Shown here: piece by piece, positions 24,860 to 34,073 of the stretch
Layout: each line of letters starts with the position of its first letter
Position numbering within the stretch: the first letter of the stretch is position 1
Assembly: GCF_007954365.1 (NCBI RefSeq)
Contig: NZ_VOLO01000002.1
Coordinates: 657,265-721,264, forward strand
DNA length: 64,000 bases
Direction of reading: 5' to 3'
DNA from: Frigoribacterium sp. ACAM 257
GTDB lineage: Bacteria > Actinomycetota > Actinomycetes > Actinomycetales > Microbacteriaceae
The notes under the pieces: model-generated
The model's input: only the letters and a program-made list of their open reading frames with translations
What the model was told of the DNA's origin: nothing
Databases searched by the model: none
Translations under genes and position numbers: made by a program

Positions 24860-26713
24860 CTAGCTCGACACCGAGACGACGTGCGACAGCGGCAGCGTGC
24901 GCTCGACGTCGGACTTCTTGTCGCGGCCGCGCACCCGGCCGCCGCCGACGCCGGTGGGCTCCATCAGGAGCTGGCTCGTGCTGCCGTCCGGCATCGCGAT
25001 CGCGATCGTGACCGTGAGCCTGCCCTTGACCGCGGCGTCGAGCTGGCGCGTGATCCAGGCGCGATCCGTGGTCTCGCTGCTGGCCTCGCTGCCGGCGGTG
25101 AGCCTCTCGACCATGTCGCGCACGGCGTCCCGCGGCGGGACGGGCGTCGGCCGGTGCAGGCGCCGACGCGCCGGGGGAGCGGCCTCGCCGTCGTCGTCGA
25201 CCACCACGACCGGGTAGCGCTCGTCGCTCAGCGCCCAGAAGACCGTGTCTCGGTCGAACGTCGTCGCGACGCGTCGGGCGTCGACCCGCTGCAGCGCGAG
25301 GGGCGCCAGGGCGTGGTCGACCTCGAGGGTGTCGACGCTCGTCCGCTCGTCGGAGCTGACGACGGTGACCGCTCCGGCAGGCAGGTCGGCGCCGCCCACG
25401 ACGCGCTCGACCCGGTACCGGCCGTGTCGCTCGGCCGACTGCTGGAGGAGGTAGTCGAGCGGCTGCGGCACGCCGGTGAGGCTGATGCCCTCGAGGAACG
25501 ACCGGAGGCTGTCGGCGGTCTCGCCCGCGGTGAGCGCGCGCTGGATGCCGCCCTCGGTGATGCGGTAGGTGGCGGCGAGCCCGGAGCTCTCGACGTCGGC
25601 GATGACCCGGAGGCGGGCGTCCAGCCCCGGGGCCAGCGGACCGGGCGCGACGACGGTGAGGTCGTGCTGCAGGTACACCTGCTCGATGGCGTCGGGCAAC
25701 AGGTCGGCCACGCGTGCCCTGGCCGCCTCCGGCCCTTCGCGCAGCAGCGCGATCGCGGCCCGGGTGGGCGCCGTGCCGCTCGTCAGCCCGAGCAGCTCGG
25801 CCGCCCGGGCGAAGACCGCGAGCCTGTCCGGGATCCACGCCTCACCGGCCGGGTAGGCCCATCGTGCGTACTCGGTGAGGGGCTCGCCCCACGAGGTCTC
25901 GACGCGCTCGTGCAGCACCGCCAGGATCTCGGCGGGGAGCGAGGCCAGCCACGCGCGGGTCAACGACTCCCACCGGTCGGGCCACGAGGACGCGAGCCAG
26001 GCGGCCGCCTCCTGCGTGCTGGCGACGCCGTCGGGGCCGGCAGCCGCGAGGCCGGCGCGCGAGGCGACCGCCACGACGGTCGGGACGTCGTCGACCTCGA
26101 GACGTGCGGCCTCGGCCAGGCGCCGCACCTCGGGCAGGGCGAGGCCGCCCTTGGCCAGTTCGCGGGCCGGCGACCGGTCGAGCGCGCGGAGGATCTCGGC
26201 GACCTCGATCACGACCGCGTAGAGCCGCTCGGCCGAGCGCGCGTCGGTGGCGTCGCGGTCGACGTCGGCGACGGCCTCGAGCACGACGGGCGGGTGCTCG
26301 GCGCCGAGCCGGTCGGGCGAGAGCGCGGGGTCGTCGTCGAGGCGGTCGCCGACGCCGTCGAGGGTGCTGACGCTCGCGCCGGGCCCGTCGCCCTGGCGCA
26401 CGACGAGGAACAGCTCGGCGAGGTGGTCCACGGCGACGGCGACGGCGCCCCTGGCCACCTCGAAGACGGCGTCGATGCGCCCGACGAGCGCGTCGAGGTC
26501 GCCCGGAGTGCGGGCCGCGTGCAGCACGAGGAGCTCGGTGCGGTCGAGGTGCGAGAGCGCGTCGCGCACCGACGACGGGTCGAGCAGCGTGTCGGCGAGG
26601 TCGAAGGCGTCGTTCACCGAGGAGGCGCGGAGCAGACGCGAGGACAGCAGCCGGACGAGGTCGTCGGGCGCGGAGGAGCGGAGCACGCCCGCGAGGTCGA
26701 GTGCACTGGACAT
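24860..26713 (-). CDS. Helicase-associated domain protein (XPB/Ssl2-like N-terminal domain family)
   Basis: A 617-residue protein of the actinobacterial family that always neighbours XPB helicase. It opens with SSALDLAGVLRSSAPDDLVRLL, has winged-helix-like repeats (for example LALPEVRRLAEAARLEV) and ends in a domain like that N-terminal to XPB (YLQHDLTVVAPGPLAPGL, and TYRITEGGIQRALTAGETADSL). No ATPase motifs are present, so it is an accessory DNA-binding partner. I chose ATG 26713 over 26719 because AGGAGG stands 8 bases before it but only 2 before the earlier one. Confidence 0.88.
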   Translation of the reverse strand: MSSALDLAGVLRSSAPDDLVRLLSSRLLRASSVNDAFDLADTLLDPSSVRDALSHLDRTELLVLHAARTPGDLDALVGRIDAVFEVARGAVAVAVDHLAELFLVVRQGDGPGASVSTLDGVGDRLDDDPALSPDRLGAEHPPVVLEAVADVDRDATDARSAERLYAVVIEVAEILRALDRSPARELAKGGLALPEVRRLAEAARLEVDDVPTVVAVASRAGLAAAGPDGVASTQEAAAWLASSWPDRWESLTRAWLASLPAEILAVLHERVETSWGEPLTEYARWAYPAGEAWIPDRLAVFARAAELLGLTSGTAPTRAAIALLREGPEAARARVADLLPDAIEQVYLQHDLTVVAPGPLAPGLDARLRVIADVESSGLAATYRITEGGIQRALTAGETADSLRSFLEGISLTGVPQPLDYLLQQSAERHGRYRVERVVGGADLPAGAVTVVSSDERTSVDTLEVDHALAPLALQRVDARRVATTFDRDTVFWALSDERYPVVVVDDDGEAAPPARRRLHRPTPVPPRDAVRDMVERLTAGSEASSETTDRAWITRQLDAAVKGRLTVTIAIAMPDGSTSQLLMEPTGVGGGRVRGRDKKSDVERTLPLSHVVSVSS

Positions 26714-26752
26714 GGGCATGGCCTCCTGGTGGTGAGCAGCGCCGTGCTGCGT

Positions 26753-27031
26753 CTACCGTGTGGTGTCGCGACTCGCCCTGCTGCGCCGGACGACGCCGAC
26801 CACCACCGACGCGATGATCAGCAGGATCGCGAGCGGCAGCCCGATCAGCGGGAGGACCGTGACCATCGGCCACGCCCCGCCCGAGTAGTCGTCGACGCCG
26901 ACGACCGCGCCCACGAGTCGCGCCACGAACGCCGCGATCGAGAGCGCGACGATCGTGACCATCATCACGATCAGCACACGTTCAGTACGATGGACGCCCT
27001 GAGGTGCGTTCTGCTCGTTCTTGTCTGCCAC
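26753..27031 (-). CDS. Small membrane protein divergent from cold-shock gene
   Basis: A 92-residue protein with two hydrophobic helices (about 20-45 and 55-80), a charged N-terminus (VADKNEQNAPQGVHRTERV) and a basic C-terminus. A start at GTG 27037 is equally possible; GGAGG lies between the two codons. Function unknown; its position between the helicase genes and a cold-shock gene is common in actinobacteria. Confidence 0.72.
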   Translation of the reverse strand: MADKNEQNAPQGVHRTERVLIVMMVTIVALSIAAFVARLVGAVVGVDDYSGGAWPMVTVLPLIGLPLAILLIIASVVVGVVRRSRASRDTTR

Positions 27032-27124
27032 CTCCACAGGATAGTGGCTGACCGCCGGGCAGGGCGGTCCCGCGCCTCGCGTCCTGGGCTCAGGACGCAT
27101 CCCCACACCACGAGGAGTCACATC

Positions 27125-27502
27125 GTGCCCACCGGCAAGGTCAAGTTCTACGACGACGAGAAGGGCTTCGGCTTCATCAGCAGCGATGACGGCCAGGAAG
27201 TCTTCCTCCACGCGTCCGCCCTGCCCGCCGGCACCGTCGGCGTCAAGGCGGGCACCCGCCTCGAGTACGGCATCGCCGACGGCAAGCGGGGCGCCCAGGC
27301 GCTGTCCGTGCGCGTCCTCGAGTCCGCCCCGAGCCTCGTCAAGCGCAACCGGCGGAGCGCCGACGACATGGCCGTCATCGTCGAGGACCTCGTCAAGGTG
27401 CTCGACCAGGCCGGCGGCGACCTGCGCCACGGCCGCTACCCGCAGAACGGCGCCAAGCTCGCCGTCCTGCTGCGCACCGTCGCGGACCAGTTCGATGCCT
27501 GA
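27125..27502 (+). CDS. Cold-shock-domain protein with C-terminal extension
   Basis: A 125-residue protein. The first 65 residues form a cold-shock domain (KGFGFISS, EVFLHASAL); a 60-residue helical tail follows (RSADDMAVIVEDLVKVLDQAGGDLRHGRYP). This two-part layout is a distinct actinobacterial group. GTG 27125 follows GAGGAG. Its stop lies inside the first codons of the DUF3027 gene, and inside an 18-bp tandem repeat. Confidence 0.92.
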   Translation: MPTGKVKFYDDEKGFGFISSDDGQEVFLHASALPAGTVGVKAGTRLEYGIADGKRGAQALSVRVLESAPSLVKRNRRSADDMAVIVEDLVKVLDQAGGDLRHGRYPQNGAKLAVLLRTVADQFDA

Positions 27503-28259
27503 CGCCGCCTCGACGCCTGACGCCGCCTCGACGCCCGACGCCGCCGCCACGCCTGAGGTCGCCGCGACCGACGGGCCCCTCACGTCGCCCTTCGCCGGGC
27601 TGGCCCGCACCGCCCTGCTCGAGATCACCCCCGACGAGACCGTCGGTGCCGAGGCGCCCCCGGTCGACGAGGTCGACGGGGTCGTCTCCGTCCGCTTCGC
27701 GACCCTGCTCCCCGGCTACCCCGGCTGGTTCTGGACGGTCAGCGTCGCCCAGGTCGAGGGCTCCGAGCCCACCGTCCTCGAGGTCGAGCTGCTGCCCGGC
27801 GACCACGCCCTCATCGCGCCCGACTGGGTGCCGTGGGCTGATCGTCTCGCCGAGATGAAGGCGCAGGAGGCGGGCGACGCGGACGAGGACGAGGACGAGT
27901 CGGACGACGACGAGGACGGGGACGACGACTCGGACGACGACGAGGACGACGACTCGGACGGGGACGACGACTCGGACGGGGACGACGACTCGGACGGGGA
28001 CGACTCCGACGAGGACGAGGACGACGACTCCGACGAGGACGACGGCCCCCGCCCGGTCCACGGCGGGGACGTCGACGGCGTCGACATCGACGACCTGGAC
28101 GACGAGGACGACTCCGACGAGGACGACTCGGACGACGACGACGAGGACGACGAGCCCGTCGTGCCGGCCGCGCACCCCGAGGCGGACGCCGACGACGACG
28201 CGCACGTCGCCGACTGGGACGGCGAGGACGAGGACCCGCTGGCCCGCCGACGTCGCTGA
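27495..28259 (+). CDS. DUF3027-family protein with a long acidic repeat tail
   Basis: A 254-residue protein overlapping the end of the cold-shock gene. The N-terminus is made of three PDAAS-type repeats; residues 28-130 hold the DUF3027 core (RTALLEITPDETVG, FWTVSVAQVEGSEPTVLEVELLPGD, DWVPWADRL). The last 115 residues are almost all Asp, Glu, Ser and Gly, with an 18-bp DNA repeat encoding DDSDGD. The tail is far more acidic than usual and probably disordered. The cold-shock, DUF3027 and serC order is conserved in actinobacteria; the function is unknown. Confidence 0.85.
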   Translation: MPDAASTPDAASTPDAAATPEVAATDGPLTSPFAGLARTALLEITPDETVGAEAPPVDEVDGVVSVRFATLLPGYPGWFWTVSVAQVEGSEPTVLEVELLPGDHALIAPDWVPWADRLAEMKAQEAGDADEDEDESDDDEDGDDDSDDDEDDDSDGDDDSDGDDDSDGDDSDEDEDDDSDEDDGPRPVHGGDVDGVDIDDLDDEDDSDEDDSDDDDEDDEPVVPAAHPEADADDDAHVADWDGEDEDPLARRRR

Positions 28260-28321
28260 TCTGCGCGACGCGGCCCGCGCCTCCTCGGCTCGGAACTGAC
28301 GCCCGGCACGACTGACGTGCG

Positions 28322-28353
28322 GAGGCCCCGACACCAGTTGGCGTCGGGGCCTC
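28322..28353 (+). terminator. Strong terminator after DUF3027 gene
   Basis: GAGGCCCCGAC and GTCGGGGCCTC pair perfectly (11 bp) around a 10-base loop. It lies between the DUF3027 gene and the convergent serC gene and may serve both. Confidence 0.88.
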
Positions 28354-28371
28354 TCGCGTGCGGGGCGGTGC

Positions 28372-29493
<1,122 letters not shown>

Positions 29494-29571
29494 CTAGTGA
29501 CGCGGCACGGGCCGCCCCGCGCAGCCGGTAAGCTGACGAGGTAGTCCACGCGTTCCACCGGGAGGCCCCTG

Positions 29572-30264
29572 TTGACCGATCTCGTCGACACCACTGAGAT
29601 GTACCTGCGCACGATCCTCGATCTCGAAGAAGAGAACATCGTGCCCCTGCGGGCCCGCATCTCCGAGCGCCTCGGCCACTCCGGCCCGACGGTGTCGCAG
29701 ACGATCGCGCGCATGGAGCGCGACGGGCTCGTCGTCGTCTCCGGCGACCGCCACCTCGAGCTGACGCACGACGGCAGGTCCAAGGCGACCCACGTCATGC
29801 GCAAGCACCGCCTGGCCGAGCGCCTGCTCGCCGACGTGATCGGGCTCGACTGGGCCTACGTGCACGACGAGGCCTGCCGGTGGGAGCACGTGATGAGCGA
29901 GCAGGTCGAGCGCCGCCTGCTCGAGATGCTCGACCACCCGACCGAGTCTCCCTACGGCAACCCGATCCCGGGTCTCGACGAGCTGGGCGATTCGCCCGCC
30001 GGGCGGTTCCTCGACGGCGTGGTGAACCTCGTGCAGGTGCTCGCCGAGAACCCCGAGGGCGTGACGCGCGCCGTGCGCCGTCTCGCCGAGCCTGTGCAGT
30101 TCGAGCCCGAGCTGCTCCAGCAGCTGCAGGACGCGGGGGTCCTCCCCGGCGGTGTCGCGACGGTCACGTCGGCCGGCGCCTACGTGCTCGTGCGCGTCGA
30201 GGGGCACGAGGACGGCCTCGAGCTGCCGACCGAGGTCGCGCAGCACATCTACGTGACGGCCTGA
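29572..30264 (+). CDS. DtxR/IdeR-family metal-dependent repressor
   Basis: A 230-residue regulator. The N-terminal winged helix (MTDLVDTTEMYLRTILDLEE ... GPTVSQTIARMERDGLV) is followed by the dimer/metal domain (HRLAERLLADVIGL, EACRWEHVMSEQVERRL) and a C-terminal SH3-like domain. The conserved Cys, His and Glu ligands of iron-sensing IdeR/DtxR are present (C102 region, EACRWEH). It represses iron uptake when Fe(II) is plentiful. Start is TTG 29572 with GGGAGG upstream. Confidence 0.92.
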   Translation: MTDLVDTTEMYLRTILDLEEENIVPLRARISERLGHSGPTVSQTIARMERDGLVVVSGDRHLELTHDGRSKATHVMRKHRLAERLLADVIGLDWAYVHDEACRWEHVMSEQVERRLLEMLDHPTESPYGNPIPGLDELGDSPAGRFLDGVVNLVQVLAENPEGVTRAVRRLAEPVQFEPELLQQLQDAGVLPGGVATVTSAGAYVLVRVEGHEDGLELPTEVAQHIYVTA

Positions 30265-30350
30265 CGCCTCCTCGGTTCTGCGCCCCCTTCGCCGGGGTTG
30301 CTCTCAGGGCGCGTACGGGAAGCGCATTGCTCGCACAATGGCTGTTACCA

Positions 30351-30363
30351 ATTCGTGACGAAT
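30351..30363. promoter_or_regulatory. Perfect palindrome ATTCGT-G-ACGAAT upstream of NlpC/P60 gene
   Basis: A 13-base perfect palindrome in an AT-richer stretch (GTTACCAATTCGTGACGAATG), about 180 bases before the peptidase start. It may be an operator at the promoter of the long leader. The regulator is unknown. Confidence 0.35.
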
Positions 30364-30545
30364 GTCCCCCTGCAGGATGATTTCTCGGCATCGATGACGT
30401 AACGTCGCAGGGTCCCCGAGCCAGGAATCAGGCATCGGGGCCCGTGGCAGGACGTCTCGTGCATCCGTCTCCTGCCTCGCGTCGACGATCTGACGTCGGA
30501 CGGAGCACCACCCGACAGGTGTCGAGACGCAGGAGACCCGACCTC

Positions 30546-31538
30546 TTGACCACACCCGTCCTTCCTCCCGAAGGAGACGGCGGCGCTGCCCTGCGCCCCG
30601 ACTCCGCCGAGTTCCCCACCCGCGCCTCACTCCGTCGTGCCGAGGCCGCCGCTTCCGGACGCCGCGTTCAGGCCGCTCCTGCCGCACGGCGCGTGCTGCG
30701 GTCCGATCTGGTCGCTCGCCGTGCCGCCGAGCACCGCGCCACGATGGCCGCCGCCACGGTGCCTGAAGTCCGCTCCCGTCTGTCCGTCCGTCGCAGCGTC
30801 GTCAGCGTGACGGTGATGACGGTCACCGCGGGCCTCTTCGGCACGGTGGCGCTCCCGGCCTTCGCCCTCGACCAGGACGACCCGGCCACGAGCGAGGCGG
30901 CCGCGGCGGGCGCCGTCACGGACTCGCGGATCGCCGACGGGCAGACCCTCGCCGTGGACGCCGCCGCGACCGGGGCCGACGCCACGCGGGCCGACTGGTC
31001 GGCCACGTCGCAGGCCACCCTCGACGCCGCGGCCGCCGCCGCGGCCCTCGCGGCCCAGCAGCAGGCCGAGCAGGCGCGCGCAGCGGCTGCCGCAGCGTCG
31101 TCGGCGTCCTCGACGTCGTCGGCCGGAAGCTCCGCGGGCACCGGGACGTCGTCGCGCTCGATGGCCACCGAGGCCATCGCCTCCTCGGGGTCGACGGGCC
31201 AGGCCGCCGTCTACCCGGCGGCCCTGCAGTACGTCGGCACGCCCTACGTCTTCGGCGGGGCGACCCCGGCCGGCTTCGACTGCTCCGGCTTCATCATGTA
31301 CGTCTACGCGAAGTTCGGCGTCTCGCTGCCGCACTCGGTCGGCAGCCAGGCAGCCCTCGGCACCACCATCTCGGCCTCCGAGGCGCGTCCCGGCGACGTC
31401 GTCGTGTTCAACGACGGCTCGCACGACGGCTTCTACGCCGGCAACGGGATGATCCTCGACGCGCCGAAGCCCGGCGGCTACGTCAGCGTGCGCCCGCTGT
31501 GGACCAGCGCGGTGCACTACGTGCGCTACGCCGTCTAG
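30546..31538 (+). CDS. Secreted NlpC/P60 peptidoglycan endopeptidase
   Basis: A 330-residue wall hydrolase. After an Arg/Ala-rich N-terminus, a hydrophobic helix with AFA (about 88-110) exports it; a coiled-coil Ala/Gln region follows, and the last 115 residues are the NlpC/P60 domain with Cys246 in GFDCSGF and His293 in SHDGF. It cleaves peptide stems of peptidoglycan. The start is TTG 30546 preceded by AGGAG; the 100-residue segment before the export helix is longer than usual. A leader of more than 150 bases precedes it, with several possible stems. Confidence 0.88.
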   Translation: MTTPVLPPEGDGGAALRPDSAEFPTRASLRRAEAAASGRRVQAAPAARRVLRSDLVARRAAEHRATMAAATVPEVRSRLSVRRSVVSVTVMTVTAGLFGTVALPAFALDQDDPATSEAAAAGAVTDSRIADGQTLAVDAAATGADATRADWSATSQATLDAAAAAAALAAQQQAEQARAAAAAASSASSTSSAGSSAGTGTSSRSMATEAIASSGSTGQAAVYPAALQYVGTPYVFGGATPAGFDCSGFIMYVYAKFGVSLPHSVGSQAALGTTISASEARPGDVVVFNDGSHDGFYAGNGMILDAPKPGGYVSVRPLWTSAVHYVRYAV

Positions 31539-31614
31539 GGGACGCTCGCGCGCCTCCTCGTCTCGGCCCTCGATCGGGCAGCAGCGGACGGGCAGCAGTG
31601 AACGAGCAGTGAAG

Positions 31615-31642
31615 AGCCGCCCCGCCCCTAGGCAGGGCGGCT
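31615..31642 (+). terminator. Terminator after NlpC/P60 gene
   Basis: AGCCGCCC and GGGCGGCT pair perfectly around a 12-base loop, about 75 bases after the peptidase stop. It separates that unit from the mini-gene that follows. Confidence 0.78.
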
Positions 31643-31694
31643 CTCGCGGGTTAACCTGGCGGTCTCGGAGTTCCGCTGAGACCAGGAGCGTCAC

Positions 31695-31769
31695 ATGAGC
31701 CGCACGACAGCCACCCGCACCATGGGCGAGCTGTCGCACGAGCACATACGACACACCGCCGTTCGATAG
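31695..31769 (+). CDS. 24-residue mini-ORF with own ribosome-binding site and terminator
   Basis: ATG 31695 with AGGAGCG upstream opens a 24-codon frame: MSRTTATRTMGELSHEHIRH and four more residues, ending TAG 31769. A hairpin (GGTCTC/GAGACC, 31661-31683) directly precedes the Shine-Dalgarno, and a perfect terminator follows one base after the stop. It therefore looks like an independent small transcript of about 130 bases, either a small protein or an sRNA with a leader peptide. The composition is less GC-rich than the neighbours. Confidence 0.55.
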   Translation: MSRTTATRTMGELSHEHIRHTAVR

Positions 31770-31770
31770 A

Positions 31771-31797
31771 GCACCGTCATCCGTGACGGTGCTTTTC
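31771..31797 (+). terminator. Canonical intrinsic terminator with T-tract
   Basis: GCACCGTCA-TCCG-TGACGGTGC followed by TTTTCT: a perfect 9-bp stem and a U-tract, the only textbook Rho-independent terminator I see in the window. It ends the 24-codon unit. Confidence 0.93.
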
Positions 31798-31880
31798 TCG
31801 TTCGTCGGCCTGCTGGCCCCCGCTGCCCCGAGAGCAGTCGAATCCCTGGAAGCCGTCCAGGGTGCTTCGAAAGGGAAAGC

Positions 31881-32375
31881 ATGCGCACTCTCGTCCTCAA
31901 CGCCGGCTTCGAGCCCCTCGCCGTCGTGTCGTTCCGTCGGGCCCTCGTGCTCGTCATGACCCAGAAGGCGACGGTCGTGACGGCCGACGCCGACCACCCC
32001 GTGCTCGGCGCCGGGTTCGCCTTCGACCGCCCGTCGGTGATCGTGCTGACGCGCTACGTCCGCATCCCGCACGGCCGCACCGTGCCCGTCTCGCGCCGCG
32101 GGGTGCTGCGCCGCGACGCGCACCACTGCGCCTACTGCGGCCGGTCGGCGTCGACGATCGACCACGTGCAGCCGCGGTCACGAGGAGGCGCGGACAGCTG
32201 GGAGAACCTGGTCGCGTGCTGCCTCCGCTGCAACAACGTCAAGAGCGACCGGACGCCGGCGGAGATGGGCTGGGCCCTGCGCTGGCAGCCGAAGGCGCCG
32301 CACGGCGTCGGCTGGGTCGTGCGCGGGACCGACCGGCCGCAGGCCGAGTGGGACGAGTACCTCGCGGCGGCGTGA
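31881..32375 (+). CDS. HNH endonuclease domain protein
   Basis: A 164-residue protein with MRTLVLNAGFEPLAVVSFRR at the start and a C-terminal HNH nuclease: zinc-type cysteines C99/C102 (CAYCG) and C136/C139 (CLRC), and the core IDHVQPRSRGGADSWENLV. This stand-alone family is conserved through actinobacteria, is not part of a restriction system here, and has an unknown DNA-processing role. Confidence 0.88.
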   Translation: MRTLVLNAGFEPLAVVSFRRALVLVMTQKATVVTADADHPVLGAGFAFDRPSVIVLTRYVRIPHGRTVPVSRRGVLRRDAHHCAYCGRSASTIDHVQPRSRGGADSWENLVACCLRCNNVKSDRTPAEMGWALRWQPKAPHGVGWVVRGTDRPQAEWDEYLAAA

Positions 32376-32434
32376 GCTCGCGCGCTGCAATTGGTGGGTC
32401 TCGCGCCGGCACGGGCTTCACACCGACTTTCGTA

Positions 32435-32464
32435 CACTGCACCGCGTCTAGTCCCGGTGCAGTG
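32435..32464. repeat. Perfect 10-bp inverted repeat upstream of tRNA-Arg
   Basis: CACTGCACCG and CGGTGCAGTG pair exactly around a 10-base loop, in the gap between the HNH gene and tRNA-Arg. It could end HNH transcription or be a regulator site for the tRNA promoter. Confidence 0.5.
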
Positions 32465-32559
32465 CACGGAACCCGGTGCGCTGTGCAAGTTCCGTTGGGC
32501 TGGCCAGGAGGTGCGGCGCCGCGACGAGGAGGTGCGGGTTCGGTAGACTCGTCCGGTCA

Positions 32560-32631
32560 GCCTCTGTAGCTCAATGGAAGAGCAGTTCCGTCCTAAGGAA
32601 AGGGTTGGGGGTTCGAGTCCCTCCAGGGGCA
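32560..32631 (+). tRNA. tRNA-Arg(CCT)
   Basis: Acceptor stem GCCTCTG/CAGGGGC, D arm GCTC/GAGC, anticodon loop GTCCTAA (anticodon CCT, reading AGG) and T arm GGGGG-TTCGAGT-CCCTC make a full cloverleaf. CCA is not encoded. The next gene downstream is atypical in composition. Confidence 0.93.
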
Positions 32632-32731
32632 CAGGTCGCCGTGGTGCGCTGTCCCGTCCTCAGGGTCGCGGTTCGTTCCCGAGCATGTGACGGTCAGAGC
32701 GGCGGGACTCCGAGAGCGTCCACGTGCCTCG

Positions 32732-33802
32732 TCATCCGTCCTCTCGGAGGAGGGTCCCGTCGGCCAGGTCGCTCAGGCCGCGGATGAACAACGTGAGTGC
32801 GAGACCGAGCAGGACTCCTCCGAACAGCAAGAAGTTCTGGTCCTCCTTGACGGCATCCCGGTTGGCTAGGATGAAGGTCGGCCCCGTCGCGTACCCGAAG
32901 TTGCCTTCTTGGCCCAGTTCGCCGTTCCACTGGTTCGAGTAGGTCGTACGCCAGTCTCGCGCTCCGACTTCGCTCTCCGGGTAGGAGCGGACGAGGTCTA
33001 GTCCGTCAGCCCGCGCCAGCGACATCGTGATGTCCATGTCCCGTTGGTAATCGGACGTCGTTCCCTGCGGGCCGAAGTCGAACTCCGGGGCGAAGAAGGT
33101 CGCCTGGGCCTGCTCGACCGGTTCCGCCGCGTCCGTCGTCCGCCAGACCAGGGCGTTGTCGATCCGGCACTCGACCGCCCAGGTGAACCCGTTGCTCTCG
33201 CTGGCGGTGTCGTAGACATAGGAGTCATCCAGGAGCGACATCTGTGTCGTGTATCGGTCGAAGACGAAGTCGTCGTAGAGGGCCTCGAGGTTCGGGGCCT
33301 GGCCCGACGGGGCCGGGGCGCCACCTCCTGCAGCAGGATCGAGGTCATCACCCCCCGTGGCCTGGAGGGTCGACGAGCGTGACCCGGAGTTCGCGTCGAC
33401 GGCCAGCATCCGGCGGGCCCCGGCGTTCAGGCTTGCCGTCTCGACAGTCGAGGCAACCCCGCTCTCCGGACCGCAGCTCATGCCCGGGCTCGAGGCGAGA
33501 TGGGCCATCGTTATCTGGACATCGACCTCGAACGCGTTGCCTCCGCTGTCGTAGGTGACGTCGTCATCGACTATGGAGAGGACGAACGAGTACTCGCCGT
33601 GATCGTCGACGTAGTTGCGGACCCTCAGCTGGTAGTCGCGATTTCCTCCCGTCGTCGTCACCATCACGAGAGGGCGAGTGCCTTGATCGATCGTCGGCTG
33701 TCCGATGATGGTCATCATCTGCGGCACCACGAACACGGCGATGACGAGTGCCCCGATGAAGGCGATCACTGCCTTGAACAACGAGAGGCCGCGCTTGGAC
33801 AT
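32732..33802 (-). CDS. Hypothetical membrane-anchored extracytoplasmic protein
   Basis: A 356-residue protein with a membrane helix at each end (about 9-31 and 323-343) and a large outside domain between. The domain contains MVTTTGGNRDYQLRVRNYVD and a Gly/Pro/Ala linker, DPAAGGGAPAPSGQAPN. Only two cysteines, apparently C110 and C212, could form a disulfide. I recognise no family. The gene is visibly less GC-rich than its neighbours and lies against tRNA-Arg, so horizontal origin is possible. Confidence 0.72.
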   Translation of the reverse strand: MSKRGLSLFKAVIAFIGALVIAVFVVPQMMTIIGQPTIDQGTRPLVMVTTTGGNRDYQLRVRNYVDDHGEYSFVLSIVDDDVTYDSGGNAFEVDVQITMAHLASSPGMSCGPESGVASTVETASLNAGARRMLAVDANSGSRSSTLQATGGDDLDPAAGGGAPAPSGQAPNLEALYDDFVFDRYTTQMSLLDDSYVYDTASESNGFTWAVECRIDNALVWRTTDAAEPVEQAQATFFAPEFDFGPQGTTSDYQRDMDITMSLARADGLDLVRSYPESEVGARDWRTTYSNQWNGELGQEGNFGYATGPTFILANRDAVKEDQNFLLFGGVLLGLALTLFIRGLSDLADGTLLREDG

Positions 33803-34073
33803 GTGTCTCCGATCATCGGCATCGCCACCGCCGGCAGAGTTCGGGCCTCGTCTTCTTCCGGTGTAGGGAAGGTCAGCGAAGTCGGAGGGAGGCGGTGTTC
33901 CTGCTGTGGAGCGCGAGCCGACGGATCCTCGACTACGGCGTCAGCATAGGGGATCGCCGACGATCCGTGCACTGGTCCTTCGGCCTGCTTCCTGCGCCCC
34001 GGAGGGAGGCGGAACGGGACTCGGGGCGAAGCCCTCTGAGAGGCGAGGCGCACCAGCCAGGCAGACTGACTCC

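Noticed and set aside
27393..28334. Minus-strand frame opposite DUF3027 with Val/Leu-rich repeats
   Set aside because: It is the antisense of the Asp/Glu repeat tail and has no ribosome-binding site.
30365..30545. c-di-AMP (ydaO) riboswitch before the NlpC/P60 gene
   Set aside because: Such genes often have one and the leader is long, but the conserved sequence blocks of the ydaO motif could not be found; a covariance-model search would settle it.
32631..33802. Integrated element at tRNA-Arg
   Set aside because: No integrase, no direct repeat of the tRNA 3' end and only one odd gene; kept only as a low-interest observation.
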